This document shows, piece by piece, positions 48,156 through 60,274 of a stretch of 64,000 nucleotides of DNA (positions are counted from its first letter, which is position 1; each line of letters begins with the position of its first letter). The stretch is from Campylorhamphus procurvoides (lineage: Eukaryota > Chordata > Aves > Passeriformes > Dendrocolaptidae). Location: positions 1,396,695 to 1,460,694 of the forward strand of contig WBMV01003298.1 of NCBI GenBank assembly GCA_013396655.1. The letters are read 5' to 3'. The notes beneath the pieces were generated by a model. The model worked only from the letters and a program-made list of their open reading frames with translations, was not told the origin of the DNA and did no database searches. A program made the position numbers and the translations under genes.

Positions 48156-48735
48156 AAACAGAATATCACACTGAAAGACATGAAAGTAACTCCAGTGTCC
48201 TGAGCACAGCCTGTAGCTGCTGAAGGACTTCCCTCAAGCAGAGAAGCTGAGATTGACATGTTTTCTTGGACGAGTCTGCGCCAGTTTGTTTGTTTCTACT
48301 GAAAATGACTTTTCATTCCTACAGCACCTTCCTGCCCTTCCATTCCCTAGGGGAAGACTCTTCTGCAGAGACCACAAAAAAATAAGGAATGCTCCCCCAG
48401 GTTTTCTGGAAGTGGCGACCTTACTTATCCCTGCTTATAGAATAAATTAAACACTTTCCCTTAATCTTAAACAAAACTTAAGGATTGAATTTTTCCACAA
48501 TGGTCAAGCCTGGCTTAATTCTGCTCCCACTAGAGTTTATTTCATTGTATTTACAGAAGGCTCAGTATAAATAAATACCTTTAAAATCCAACCCCCTGAT
48601 TAGTATAGACATGAAAAGAAATGTGGAAAATGGAAGTAATCTACGGAAGCAATACATGTGAATCAATAATGCCAACCAATATTTATGGATCTCATTATCT
48701 CAACATGTGCTTTTTAGGATCATTTTAAATTACTA

Positions 48736-48745
48736 TTAAAAATAG
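48736..48745 (+). promoter_or_regulatory. MEF2-consensus site in a candidate conserved block
   Basis: TTAAAAATAG satisfies the MEF2 consensus YTAWWWWTAR exactly. The surrounding 48600-48900 has a dense, low-complexity-free AT-rich texture that resembles vertebrate conserved enhancers. A 10-bp match in AT-rich DNA occurs by chance often, so this is a weak call. Confidence 0.2.
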
Positions 48746-49978
48746 CCATAGGTACATTTAAAATTAATATTTTAGAGTTCAAATGGTCGGCATTTGGCAG
48801 TGCAGTTATGCATTTGTTATATGGCTCTATTAAATAAGGGAACAAAAGGTATTGCAGAATAGAATAGTGTGCTGCGGAAGAAGAGATTTCTACAGGAAAA
48901 TGATTCAATTATTCTAAATCAATTATTACAGGAACAGCTACATAGCTCTATATCAATCTCCTTATGTGTTTCTAATTCTTTTGTCTATTACCTGTGGGTA
49001 GTTTAATAGGAATTAACAGAGAAAAATATATCCCACTGGGAACAAGATTCAAATAGTTTGGATCGCTTTTGTTGCTCTGAATTGTCTTTGTGAGACACGT
49101 GTGAGGGACAAGTCAAACCCATCGCTTTGTGCAAGCGACAGCAGTTCAGGAATGAGTTTGAAACACAGCTCCAGGCTCCTCTGTACAGGCCAGCTGGATT
49201 GGCCATGGCCATCACCACTCTGCGGGAGAAACCTGCACCCAGAGCTTTGTGGCCAACAAATTTGACAGCCATTATTTGATCAAGAGCCTTCAAAAAGGAC
49301 AGCAAAGCCCTTTCCAAAAGAAAAGTAGACTGTTCAACTCTGTCAGCAAGAGCAACAAAGGCATTTTTCTTAGGCAGAATAGATGCCGACCACATGATTA
49401 AGAGACACCTCAGACATTAGAGCACTTCTGCCTCTGTGGCCAACTTTGCAGGGTCCTGTCAGATTCACCAGCCACAGGGACTTAACATGTTAATCCAAAG
49501 AGAGAGAAATGAAAATCTGTGTCTGATAAGCATCTGCTAACAGACCACAGGAAGAAGAGCACAACAGTGAGCACTTCCTCTTTCTTTTATCAGAAGAGAA
49601 TGTCTCCATGCCTCTCCCAGGCCCTCCACTTCTCTGGAAGCATCAAAGAGGTTAATAAATGAATTGCAGAGACAGCTGCTTCTTGGCTAAGAACATACCA
49701 GGGTCCTGCTCTACCTACCAGCTACATAGAGCATGTGGGATGGGGAAAAGGAAAAGAAGGGGGGAAAGTTTCATACAGCAATAGTTCAGTCCATTTCTCT
49801 AAAGAGATCAAATTTGATTCCTGTTGGTCCTTCTCTCAGCCTCAAGGGGTGAAAAAGAGGCCTTGATCTATCCACTGGCAGACTTCATGATGAAAAGGCT
49901 CTGACAAATCCCTGTCAGATTCAGGACATTCCCAGCAGGCTGTACAGTAGCAATTACAAGTGGCTAAGAAAAGAAGTT

Positions 49979-50034
49979 GGGAAAGAAAGAAGGAAAGAAA
50001 GACAGGAAAAAGGAAGCACTAAGGAGAAAAAGGA
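49979..50034 (+). repeat. Polypurine (GAAA-rich) tract
   Basis: About 55 bases almost free of pyrimidines, led by GAAAGAAAGAAGGAAAGAAA, interrupted by isolated C and T. Such tracts can be unstable or form triplexes. Confidence 0.8.
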
Positions 50035-50794
50035 GCTGATGGGACAAAGACAATATTACTCATTTCCATCCTATGCTGAAAAAAATCTCACTCTCTCTAG
50101 TAAAGTAAGAACAAAATGAAAGGACTTAGGTTGTATTGTTAACATAACTGGTAACACTGGAAAAAAGCTTGTGAGAAGGGAGCAAACTGGAGACCAATGT
50201 GTCTCAGTCAAGATGAGTCAGTGCAAAAAATAATAGAAATTACTATATGCCTCTAACAGAACATTTCTAGTGGTCTCATTTGCCTTCTGAAGGGACAGTT
50301 GACACTTAGAAACTAGCATCACCTGTGGAATCAACAGGGCTGCAGTGAGAAAGACAGGCTTTGGATGAAGATTACAATCAAAGGAGAGACTGGCATTTCA
50401 AATATCAGTAGAGTTTTAATACTCTATAGCCTGCAGCCCCCAGTGCCCTTGTGAGCTGAGCATTGAACCACTGCCACATGTACTGCTGTTTGCTGGCAGT
50501 TATGGCTACATCCAGGACACACTTTCAGTCTATTTCCCTTAATTTATGCTACAACACTTACTCTCAGAAAAACAAACTGAGGACCACACTGAACGAAAGC
50601 ACCACACTGGAGGAATGCAAACTTCCATGGGTGTAAAAAATACCATGTTGGTGTTCATATTAATGAAGTTACGAAATATTTCATTAGCACATCTTGGAGT
50701 ATGAATAATTTCTCACAGAATTTCACTTGGCAGCCTCCTCCTCCCATGTGGCCCATCAAGATAGTACATTATCTTTTAACTTCTAGAAAACAGG

Positions 50795-51065
50795 ACGTGC
50801 AAAGGATGATTGAAAGAGCAGAGTTGTTTATTCTAGAGGAGAGGGTGAAGGGGCTTCGTGACGATAACCCCCAAGTGCACAAAGGGCTGTTGAGCAGAAG
50901 GGAATATGCTACTTCCCATGTGTTTTGTGTATAAAACAGTAAGTAAAAGGATTAGACATAAGGCAAAGATTTCTAAACACAGGGACAGAACACCACATTG
51001 CTTCAGAGGTTTATGGAGTCTCCATAATGGTAACTTTAAAGATGGGTTAGACAAACAACTGAAGC
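50795..51065 (+). mobile_element. Very degraded CR1 LINE remnant
   Basis: Blocks matching the CR1 3' half appear in order on the + strand: GGATGATTGAAAGAGC, TTTATTCTAGAGGAGAGGGT (usually TTCAGCCTGGAGAAGAGAAG), AGTGCACAAAGGGCTG, GGTTTATGGAGTCTCCAT and AAGATGGGTTAGACAAACA. The expected tail is not recognisable. Divergence and deletions are heavy, so this is an ancient copy. Alternative: unique DNA with coincidental matches; the order of several blocks argues against that. Confidence 0.6.
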
Positions 51066-54000
51066 AGGGCACAACTCAATGGGAGCCTCCTTGGACTGCA
51101 AAATATCCTAAATTCCCATATTTTAATCAAGATTCCAGTAGAATTCATACAGTTCTGTCAGACACAACAAGAAGTAGCCCTAGTCAATTTAGGTTTAATA
51201 GATTACATAGCACAAAGAACTTGGAAATGCAAAGAGCACAGAAATGCAGCCTTGCAAAGATACAGAACTCCTCTGTGCAAGCAAAAAGTTCAAGGGCTGC
51301 ATTTCTGTGTACAAAAACACATTCTTCAACAAGAAAGACTGCAATGCTTTTCTCCCCTTCCAGGCCATTACTAAAACAGGAATTCCAGTAGCTTCTTTTT
51401 CAGGCCAGTTGCAGTTTTTCAGGCTTTTCACAGCCTGATTCAGGTAGTAGGCAAAGGACCTTTTAGTGTTACTCTACTGATACCCACACCAGGACACTGC
51501 ACAGAATGGTGATAGTACGGCTCATTTTAATTTGAAGTATTTGCTGTTGCAGTCTTTATGGGAACAAAAGTCTTAGGTACGTGTGCATAACCAGAGCCCT
51601 TATTTCCCTTTTCAACCACTGTAGGTTTGCATTTATTACCCTAAAAAACTTCATTTGACAGAGGGCAGGAGGAAAAGAGTCTGCATTCAAAATAAAAGGA
51701 TTATAAGAAAATTTTCTTCTCTCAAGAATTAGTGGAAAATCCAGTCAGTTCTAGCCCACATCTTTATTTGACCCTACTGTCTTGTTTAACCTGAGCTAAG
51801 AAATCCAAATCAGAGTGTAAAGCCTAACCTTGGGGGTTTTCATAATAACGAAACTGAGTAATCAAACTACAAATAATTGAAATTGGCACCACACATCCTA
51901 CCCATTAGAAGATTCAAACTCTGGAGTCGGTAATAAAACCAAATACCAGAAATCAGAGCATCCAATAGGACACGTAGACATTCTGCTCTGTCCTTTCTTC
52001 TCTCCTCTGGCTATGAATTTCTAATGTGTAACCTCCATTTAATCATCACCTTTGTCTCCTCTGCATAAGGGAATGTCCAGAACAGCTTTTACTACTGCAA
52101 ATTTATTTCCCTCTTGATAAGCTCTCAGACAAGAGGCAAATCAACAACCCAGGTTTGATTTCCCTTCTCCACCCCAGACTAATAGTACTATAACTACAGC
52201 CAGGTCTAAACCTCTATTAAAATTAAATCTACTCCTGTGCCCAATAAGTGCCTCCAGCAGGACAAAATAAATCTAGGTAACTATGAGTAATGAAATCATG
52301 CTGCAAAAAATTGAAAATACCTGTCAGTCCACAAGAACAAGTGATCTCTCTTTTGAACCCAATTCATACACAGTCTATAGCCACAGGGATTTTTTTTGGC
52401 TCCGCTCCAAACCTACTCCAGCAGCAAAACAGACTATAACATTTCTGTGCCCAGGAAAGCATTTTAAAGTCTTTTTTAACCTTCAGACCACAGTTCAGAG
52501 ATGCTGTCTGACCTGACTCCTTCCTTGCAGCTTGGGAAGTTGGAAATGCCCTATGCAGTGAACCAACAAACACCCAGAGGGGTGTTGTGTCTAAGGCATC
52601 CAGCCACCCACACTCCTCACCAGCAGGGGCTGTACCCCCTTGTATGGGCAGAGGAGAATCCTGACCACATCCACACTGATCTCACAACTGCTGCTTAACA
52701 GCCAGGAATGCCTCAGTTGCATGGGGAAACTATTACAAGTGAGAGGGGAAATATTGAGCTTTCCAGCATCACCCAATGGCTCCTGAATCACATTAAATCT
52801 CTTCCAGTGATAAAAAGGAGTTGATGTGAAACAGTTCAAATACCTCCTGTTATTAAAAATATTATTCTGACTAGAAGATTCACTATAAAGCCACTTGTGA
52901 CTTAGAGGATGTTTATGTCATGTCATTGTAATAGTTTGTACTACAGCGCTCATGTAAATATATACAGATAGAAACAACAGTTCATTTGTTTACATTTAAC
53001 GTGTGTCTTACTAGGAAGTTTTCCACCCAAGATGTGGAGTGCTTATTTCATTGGAAAACACAAGGTTAATCCAGCTCTAGACCAGAATGCAAAAGAAGAG
53101 GAGAAGACAGAGGAGGAAAACAGTCCTGTGTGACATGCAACTACATTGTGTGAATACGTGAGATCTGGGTTACTTAAAACAGCACAGCACTGCCAGTTTG
53201 ACACATTCACAAATCACGAGCCAGATGCCTAGGAATTCTAAACATGGCTTAAGAACCATGAATTTTACAAAATTAAAATAGTGTGGATTTCCTGTTATTT
53301 CCCTATGTGTACTTAAGCCACTGGGATCACATTTCAAGCTACATTTCCCCCATGGCCCTATAGGCTAAAAAGATTTCTCCTTTATTCTACTTTTACACTG
53401 AAAGTTGAGATTTTCCTGCACTAGCTCTCCCAGCTGGGACCACAGCACAGAGGCTGATTGCCAGTGATGGAAACGTAGAACACTGGGAGAGGAAAGCTCT
53501 GCATAGGTTTTGACCCTGGGACTCATCTCTGCCCTTTGGAAAAACAAAATAATGACAAACAAGAAATGAGTGTTGAGGGAACAGATCCTTCCAGGAATAA
53601 TCAAGCTGTTTGTTCCTCTGCCTGGCACTGTATTTCAACACAAATTTTAATTGTGTGAAATTACTGCAGGACTATGGATAGAAATGGTGAACTAAACAAC
53701 CATGCCAGAGATAGTAACATAGGTTTTATAGAGTCTCCAAATGACTGGTGTTACCAGTTGAGTCCTATAAAATTCACTCTAACTTGTATCACAATAGAAT
53801 TCCTGGGAAAGGTGTTATGAAAGCCCTGAGACAAACCAGCACATGTATCTGCTCTGCTGATACCTCTTTGTTCCAAGCAGCCACACCAAAGTAGTTTAAT
53901 GGCAAAGAAGAGGTTAAGAAACAGCATAACTAAACCCCCTAAATTATTTCCATGAAACTCAATTTTTCTTAGTTAGTAAGAAAATAAACTCTTAATCAAA

Positions 54001-57000
54001 ACCAGCATGCTTGTGCTTTTAATTATATCCCCTAACTGTGAGAAGAGCAATTTAGCATCATGCAATACAATATTAGAGTGACCTCCAAAATAAGGCAATC
54101 AAAATTACATTAGAATGTTATCAATTTTTAAAGACTGATTAAGGAGCATTGAGAAGGTAGAAACACTAACCTGTTGCTAAATCACTGACAACCAATTTAT
54201 TGTCTAAGGTTTTATATCTCACCCATGGTTTCCTTACCTTTAGATCTGTTTTTCTCTCTGGAGACTTGTAATTTAACTTTTATCCCTTGTTTAAAAGATT
54301 CCATAGATTTTTAAGCATTTCACGTACTTAATACTGGGAAAAAACAACAAAATCACAAAACTATTGTGTGAGAGAAAATCAACTAATGCCTAAACTAATG
54401 TATGAGGAGGATTAAATGGGACAAAAGGCAGAGTGTGTGACTTTGTGAGGTTACTAGAAGTAATACAGGAGTTTGAGTTGACTAGAGGTTTGAAGATTCA
54501 TTTGTATTTTTCCATTAAAGTAGCTACCTCAAAAATGCCCTATAGGTTTTTAGTATCAAAATTTCAGTTTTACTCAGATGTAAATAAAGGCAAAGACCTT
54601 TTTAAAACAGCAAATACTGCTGGATGAGAGCTAATAGATGTGTAAGTAAATCTTCAGTGTTGTCTCTCACAGCAGGCCAGCCATTCCCAAGGTGCACAAA
54701 CTCCATTCCCTCACTCACCTCCGAGTCTCTGCATTTGTGCTTTGCTCTTGTCTGGACCCACCTGCTCCACTCCCACCAGTGGGCCTAGTCTGGGCTCCAG
54801 CAGGTTTCTCTGCTGACCATCCCCAGCTGCTCACAGTCCTTCCTCCTCCCTCCCCAGCATCTTCACAGAATCCCAGGCAGGCAGCCTTTCTCCCCCTGAC
54901 CCACCCAGAGCAACAAAAACACAGGATCCACAGAAGATGAAGCTGTGAGCAACCAACTCCCATGTCCCCCTTGGCACTTTTGTTAATAGATGTCATGGAT
55001 GGAAAGCACAAAGTCATCCTGGGAACTGAACACCAAGTTTATAGCAGCTCTGCTTGTTCCCCAGGGACAGGAAACTGTGTAACCCCATTGGAGATGAGCA
55101 CAGGACAGCCTTATTGCCATAAAGGAAGGAAAGAGTATTGTCACTTTATGACAGGGGACAATCCAAAGCATAAGAGCAAAACCAGAGGGTCTACACAGTT
55201 CACATGCCTAAAGCTTACCAATGACACCTGAAGTCATACAAGAAACAGCCTGAAACAGAATCAGTGCTGACACCTGTATGAGGAGTCCAGCCCAGTTCTG
55301 CTTCTGTTCCTAACATCTCCTAAATAATGTCACCAGCTGTCTGGGACATAACTTATGCTTTTCTCAACATCCTGAAAACTTACTTCTATATTAAAATTAT
55401 CAGGAAATCACATACCTACTGTCACAGTGACTTCTTCAGCAACAAAGTGCTGAATAGACTTTTTAATTGAGTAAATACCTGACAACTCAAAAGAAACAAA
55501 TGCAGTCACTAAGTAACAGCTGTAACAGACAGGTAAGTTAACGTATTTTGTGATGGAGAAAATGGCTGGATTTCTCCAGGGCAGTTCTAGCCCCTGCAGT
55601 CATTATCACCTATGGACATTCTTGTTACATGGAGTGCCTGGTGTTTTCGTATTTTGTTAGGACTTTATTTAACTGACATCTACAAAAATAAACTGTATTA
55701 CCACCAACCTAAATACACAGCTTTGAAACCAGTCTTTCCTTTTCCCAGTCCCATTAAAGAGAGTCTGAATGAGGTATCAACAGGCACAGTGAGATGGCAC
55801 AGCTCAGGGAAAGTACCTCTTGAAGAGGTGATGGCATTTATGCTGTCACAGAGCATACCAAATTAAACCCATCATCACTTCAAACCTGTGCCCTAAGGAA
55901 CGGGCACCGTGCCATTCAAGCAGATGGGCCAGGAGTGCACACAGCCAAGAGACATTGTTCTGTGCGTTACATGTTTGTTGAGGGCAAGGTTCCCAATCTG
56001 GAATAACGAATTAGCTATCAAGGATCTTCTCTCCATATGCAAAAGGTATCATGTAGGCATATAACAGCTTAGCTTTCAAAAAACAAAACCTCATAGCATC
56101 TATGGGAAGCAAAGGAGAGGCTATATCCATGATGGCAACAAAGCCTTGTGCAGACACACTTGTAATGACATCCTCATCCCCTTTATGCGTGTCTGCCAGA
56201 AGCCAAGTATATTTGAGGAACACAGGGAAAGTCCTGAAGTCTGACTCCCTGAGTCCAGAGAGCAGTACCATACAAACACTCAGTAAATAAATTCAGTCAC
56301 CTGAAGAAGTAAATATAAACATGGTATCATTATTGCAATTTCCATTTTTCCTGCTCAAGAGTCTTATTTTCACTTTATGCAAGTAGTTGAATTGAACAAA
56401 ACCCCTTCCTTTAATTAATGATTTCTGTCCATTTGCTCAAGACATTCTAAAACAGGTAGATACAATTACACAAGTGTGAGGAGTACATTTCAAGGAAAAC
56501 GCAATTCTCCCACCTTCTTCTTGGAAGTCAGCAAAAAGCTTGTCTGAACTGGAACTCAGACAAACCTAACTGCTTTAACCCACGTAAACTGCTCCATAAA
56601 CCAGGGAGTATGTTTCCCTTTAGGGATGACTACAGCCGCTTATTTTCCTTAAATTTCTACTTGTTTAATGTCACTAATTTCTTCACTTGGATTATGGCAA
56701 ATGTACTGGGTTTAGAGGATCCAAGTGCAAGAATCATAAGACCATTCTGAAGACTGTCCAGCTACTGAATTGTTCAAAGTATTTAAGATGGTAGGTGTCA
56801 AAAAGGGTTCTCTGTATGCCGGGAAGCATTAGGTTATTCAGGAACAAAATACCCCTGTTTCTCCTCAGAATTCTCAGGATTCTCCCAATGAAAGTACTTA
56901 GGTTGACTAAATTAGAGCAGTCTATCAAATGGCAGGCTTACAAACATGAAAGCTCTCCAAGCACCGCATTTAGGCTTAACAAGCATCAGACTGAGATTAG

Positions 57001-58932
57001 CAGAAGTCGCCAAACCTCATCACAGTGGGAACACTGATTGCCCCCCACTCCAGATGTCATTAATATTATCTGGGGCCCGATGCTGCCACTCGAGCCAAAG
57101 CTGCTCTCTTCAGTGGCTCAATCAACTGACATGATACGGATGCAGATGTTCCAAAACAGCTGTTGTTTTAAAAAGAACTAATTTTGTGAAAACTACAGAT
57201 GTGTTTTCCACCTTACTTTTAAACAACTCCGGACTATAAAGTCTCCTGTGTGTGCTTGTGGTGAGCGACCAGTTATGCTGCATAGGAGATTAACAACAAC
57301 AAAGAATTACAGGATTTGCAGAAGCAAAACAAAATACAGGTGGTTGATCTACCCACCAGCCTATTCCATTCACAGATATCATGACAAAGAACCAAGAAAA
57401 TACATCTGCTGAAACTTTGGAACCCCCCAAATCTCAGTAAAGTAGCAAAGCTCAGTCAAGACAGCTCTCTTTACTGCACAGTTACTGACTGAAACCTGGG
57501 TTCAGACTTCACTGTTCATTGCCCAGAAAATGCCCTGGAGCTTTCAGGTGGCAGGGCTGGAGTCTCTTGTCTGGGCTCAAGAACATGCAACAATAACCTG
57601 CTTAGCAGGGTCTCCAAAGCCTCCAAACCCCTTGGACTTGCTCTGAACATTTCTCCTCAGGAGCAGGTTAGGGCTTGGACTTTCCAACAAGGATCTGTGA
57701 TCTCATGGGGTTTATGATCAGACCATCCTGCTTTCCCCATATCACAAGATGTGGAGGAAATTGTGGAAGAACCCACATGTGAAAAAGATTAGTTACTTTA
57801 GAAAAAAATGAGAATACACACCAGAGTCACTTCTCTGGCTAGTATCAACTAATGCAATTAATTAACTGGGTATTTTACCCTCCAGGATATTTGTAACTCC
57901 AAAAACTTCCACCAAATAATACCTTCACAGGCAGTTATGTTGTTCGCAGATGCCTGTCACAACTATCTTTCAATAATAAGGTAGCAAAAAGCAGAAGAGC
58001 TGGCAACATGAGGTGTTGAATCTGAAGGAGATTGAATGTTTTTTCTTTAAACAATGAAAAAAACCAAATTCTCACTTCAAAAATATCTTTATATTGGTAA
58101 AAGTAGACTGAACTTTATCCCAATCCTATCACTACGTGGGATAGTGGTGTCTGCCTGTGTGCTTTCAGGTCTATGATTTAGGAATCCAGGTTAGGCTCCC
58201 TGCTTCATTGTGCACTCCAGGGGGAAAGGCAGGTTTTCCTTGAGACCAAGTCAGAACTGCTAAATTATCTCCCTATCTCTGAAGTTCATTCTGGAGGCCC
58301 TTCCTCTGCTTTGTCCAGTTTCTGAATGCCTATTCCTACAACTTCCATGTTGCACCTGCCCTCTACTCCTCATTCTAAGACTCCTGGAGAAGTAAAAATT
58401 AACTGACTGACCACACCAAGCACTGGGCCACTTGCAAGTACTCGAACAAGCCTCACATGGGCTGCAGCATCTGGGATATGGAAAAAAACTCAGAGTGAAG
58501 ACACAGCAGAATTCATGCTGGACTTCAGACAGAGAAACTACCAGGATCGGGTGCTAGTCTTTTATGAAATGAAGACAAGAGGTATCTTATTTCCCTCCAA
58601 AAGAATAGCATCTCAGTCTAAAAACAGTAAATTAGGGCTTTGCAGTAGAGCAATCCAAACAAAACATACGATGAAGCTAATTTTGTGATTTCACTTCTTG
58701 GCTAGAAGGTATTTTGCTAAATCAGCCATTTTTTTGATAATTAAAAACCTTCAACCAGTCATAGCAACAAATTAGATAATCCAGGTGCTCAGCCTTCCTG
58801 TAGGACTCCTCCTAAATCTTAGCAAAACACTATCAAGTAACTCATTTTTTTCCTACTAGAACCTATTGTAGGTTTTTGTCTTACAAAAGGAACTTAACAT
58901 TAGTAGAGCTTAAGTTTGTCACCAGCTGCAAA

Positions 58933-59118
58933 TTAAAAAATGCCTGAGTTAGAGACAATGTGCTCTCCATTTCCTATTCCCATCTGCAATGAAACTGGAG
59001 GCTCTGCCAATGGCGAATAAGTCAGAGATTGGATGTGGTCTCCTCCGTCTTTGTGGCTATACCAGCGGAATGCATTGTCTGTGCCGAGAATTGGCATGTT
59101 GAAAGAAGGATTTAGGTC
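58933..59118 (-). other. Candidate conserved element or cryptic exon
   Basis: On the - strand this interval is open for 61 codons between a TAG and a TAA, with a composition unusual for chance frames here: two aromatic-rich runs, Gly/Asp/His residues and one Trp. Four CpG dinucleotides fall within about 90 bp in an otherwise CpG-poor region. I do not recognise the peptide. The acceptor side is weak: the TAG at 59119-59121 gives an AG, but the tract behind it is purine-rich. A second AG inside, after CAATTCTCGGCACAG, is better. It could equally be a conserved non-coding element. Confidence 0.25.
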
Positions 59119-59403
59119 CTACATATTTGGTCTTTTCTTTGCAGATGGAGGTGACAGCTAGTTAGCTGTCCTCTCTTTCCAATATTTTTCTGATTCAAGC
59201 TTTTCACATGAAGGAACCAACATACATGTTGTATATGTTCCCTGTGTTTGTCCATATCAGGTAGAAAGATATGCTGCAAACCAAAATGAATTTTCTCGAA
59301 AAATAAAGAAAAGTTTCCTAGGAACCTTCAGGCTACATGGTCCTTCCTATCCATACCCATCTTTTTTTCAATGCCTCTTTTTCTCTTTCTTTTTACTTCC
59401 CTA

Positions 59404-59445
59404 CCCCCCTTGCCCTGTTCCTCCCCACCCCCTCCCCGTCTGCCC
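59404..59445 (-). other. C-rich tract: G-quadruplex on the - strand, i-motif on the + strand
   Basis: C-runs at 59404-59409, 59413-59415, 59423-59426, 59428-59432, 59434-59437 and 59443-59445 are separated by 1 to 7 nt. The complement fits the canonical quadruplex rule with several redundant tracts. A pyrimidine-rich stretch precedes it from about 59340. Confidence 0.75.
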
Positions 59446-60187
59446 TTGTGTTGGAACAAGCACATATGAGAAGAAACATCTCACATCCTTACAGCAAAGC
59501 AGCCACAATCAGATACTGTTGTAAGAGCAACATAAACCCTCAAAAGCCAAAATTAGCACAGCACAGCCACCACCAGGACACTCACCAAAGCCAGAAGGGC
59601 ATCTGGGTCTGTGGCATCTTGGGTAGCCAGCAGATCTGAGGTGGAAGGAGCCCCTGCATTCCCATGAGAATGAGGGTGACTGAGCTCATTCTGGTGACAC
59701 CAACCCTCACCACTCTTTCATCCTTTCCACCCACATCCTCAGTTTGCTCCCAAAAGCACTTCTCCCAAAGCACTCCTGAACACTTACACTCTGCAGCTCT
59801 TTCTACCACAAATTTGGGCTTCAAAAATGAGACGGATTTAATTCCAAAAATTCTACTAAGTACCTAAATCCTACTTCAAGAACTAAAACCCTTCCAGTGG
59901 GGTTCCTTCATTTTTGTTTGTCTTTATTTTACCATGTTATCTTCTGGGCTGTCTGAAATGTAATAAGGGAAAATCATTGCTAAATAGGCTGTCACGTTCT
60001 TACATCTTTAACAGAAAACATGTATTGTTTAAAGCAAAAGAGAGTGGGGGACAGGGTGGGGGGAAAGACTGACATACCTAGTCTGAAAAATCCTTTGCTT
60101 ACTTGCCAGAGCTCAACTGTAGGGACTTTGTGTTACCTATTGTATTTGATTACTTCCCTAACACCTGAAACACTCCAAGGAATGCAG

Positions 60188-60274
60188 CTCAGGGCTGTTT
60201 CAGGTGTTGTGCATGTCACCAGCCATTCTGGGGAAATCAGAGCGGTGCAAGGCCCTCAACTCAAGGCTTGAAAG
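60188..60274 (+). other. Candidate exon (splice grammar only)
   Basis: Left edge follows GGAATGCAG, with a CCCTAAC branch-point-like motif about 35 nt upstream; right edge is TTGAAAG followed by GTAAGTTT. Length is 87 nt, a multiple of three, with one frame open through both edges. The polypyrimidine tract is weak and the peptide is not recognisable. Confidence 0.15.

Larger units (their letters stand above)
31456..50790. other. Long unique AT-rich stretch, no gene seen
   Basis: Nearly 20 kb without a supported gene or a named dispersed repeat. It carries abutting palindromes at 32345-32385, a bulged hairpin at 33578-33613, G-rich tracts at 33479-33515, 45125-45149 and 48138-48155, an A/G homopolymer junction at 38934-38950, a 15-A run at 42878-42892 and a polypurine tract at 49979-50034. 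Open frames up to 145 codons (for example 37477-37914, +) have no recognisable domain. Confidence 0.55.

Noticed and set aside
50906..51391. 161-codon open frame on the + strand, the longest in the window
   Set aside because: It starts inside a degraded CR1 remnant, has no domain, and overlaps frames on the other strand.
54660..55017. GC-richer patch with overlapping open frames on both strands, considered as a coding exon or CpG island
   Set aside because: CpG remains sparse, both strands are open for long spans simply because stop codons are rare in C-rich DNA, and no domain or splice pair was found.
57640..57710. TTGGACTTTCCAACAAGGAT and ATCTGTGATCTC, considered as a CR1 3' end
   Set aside because: The spacing and the flanking sequence do not follow the CR1 order; only short coincidental matches remain.
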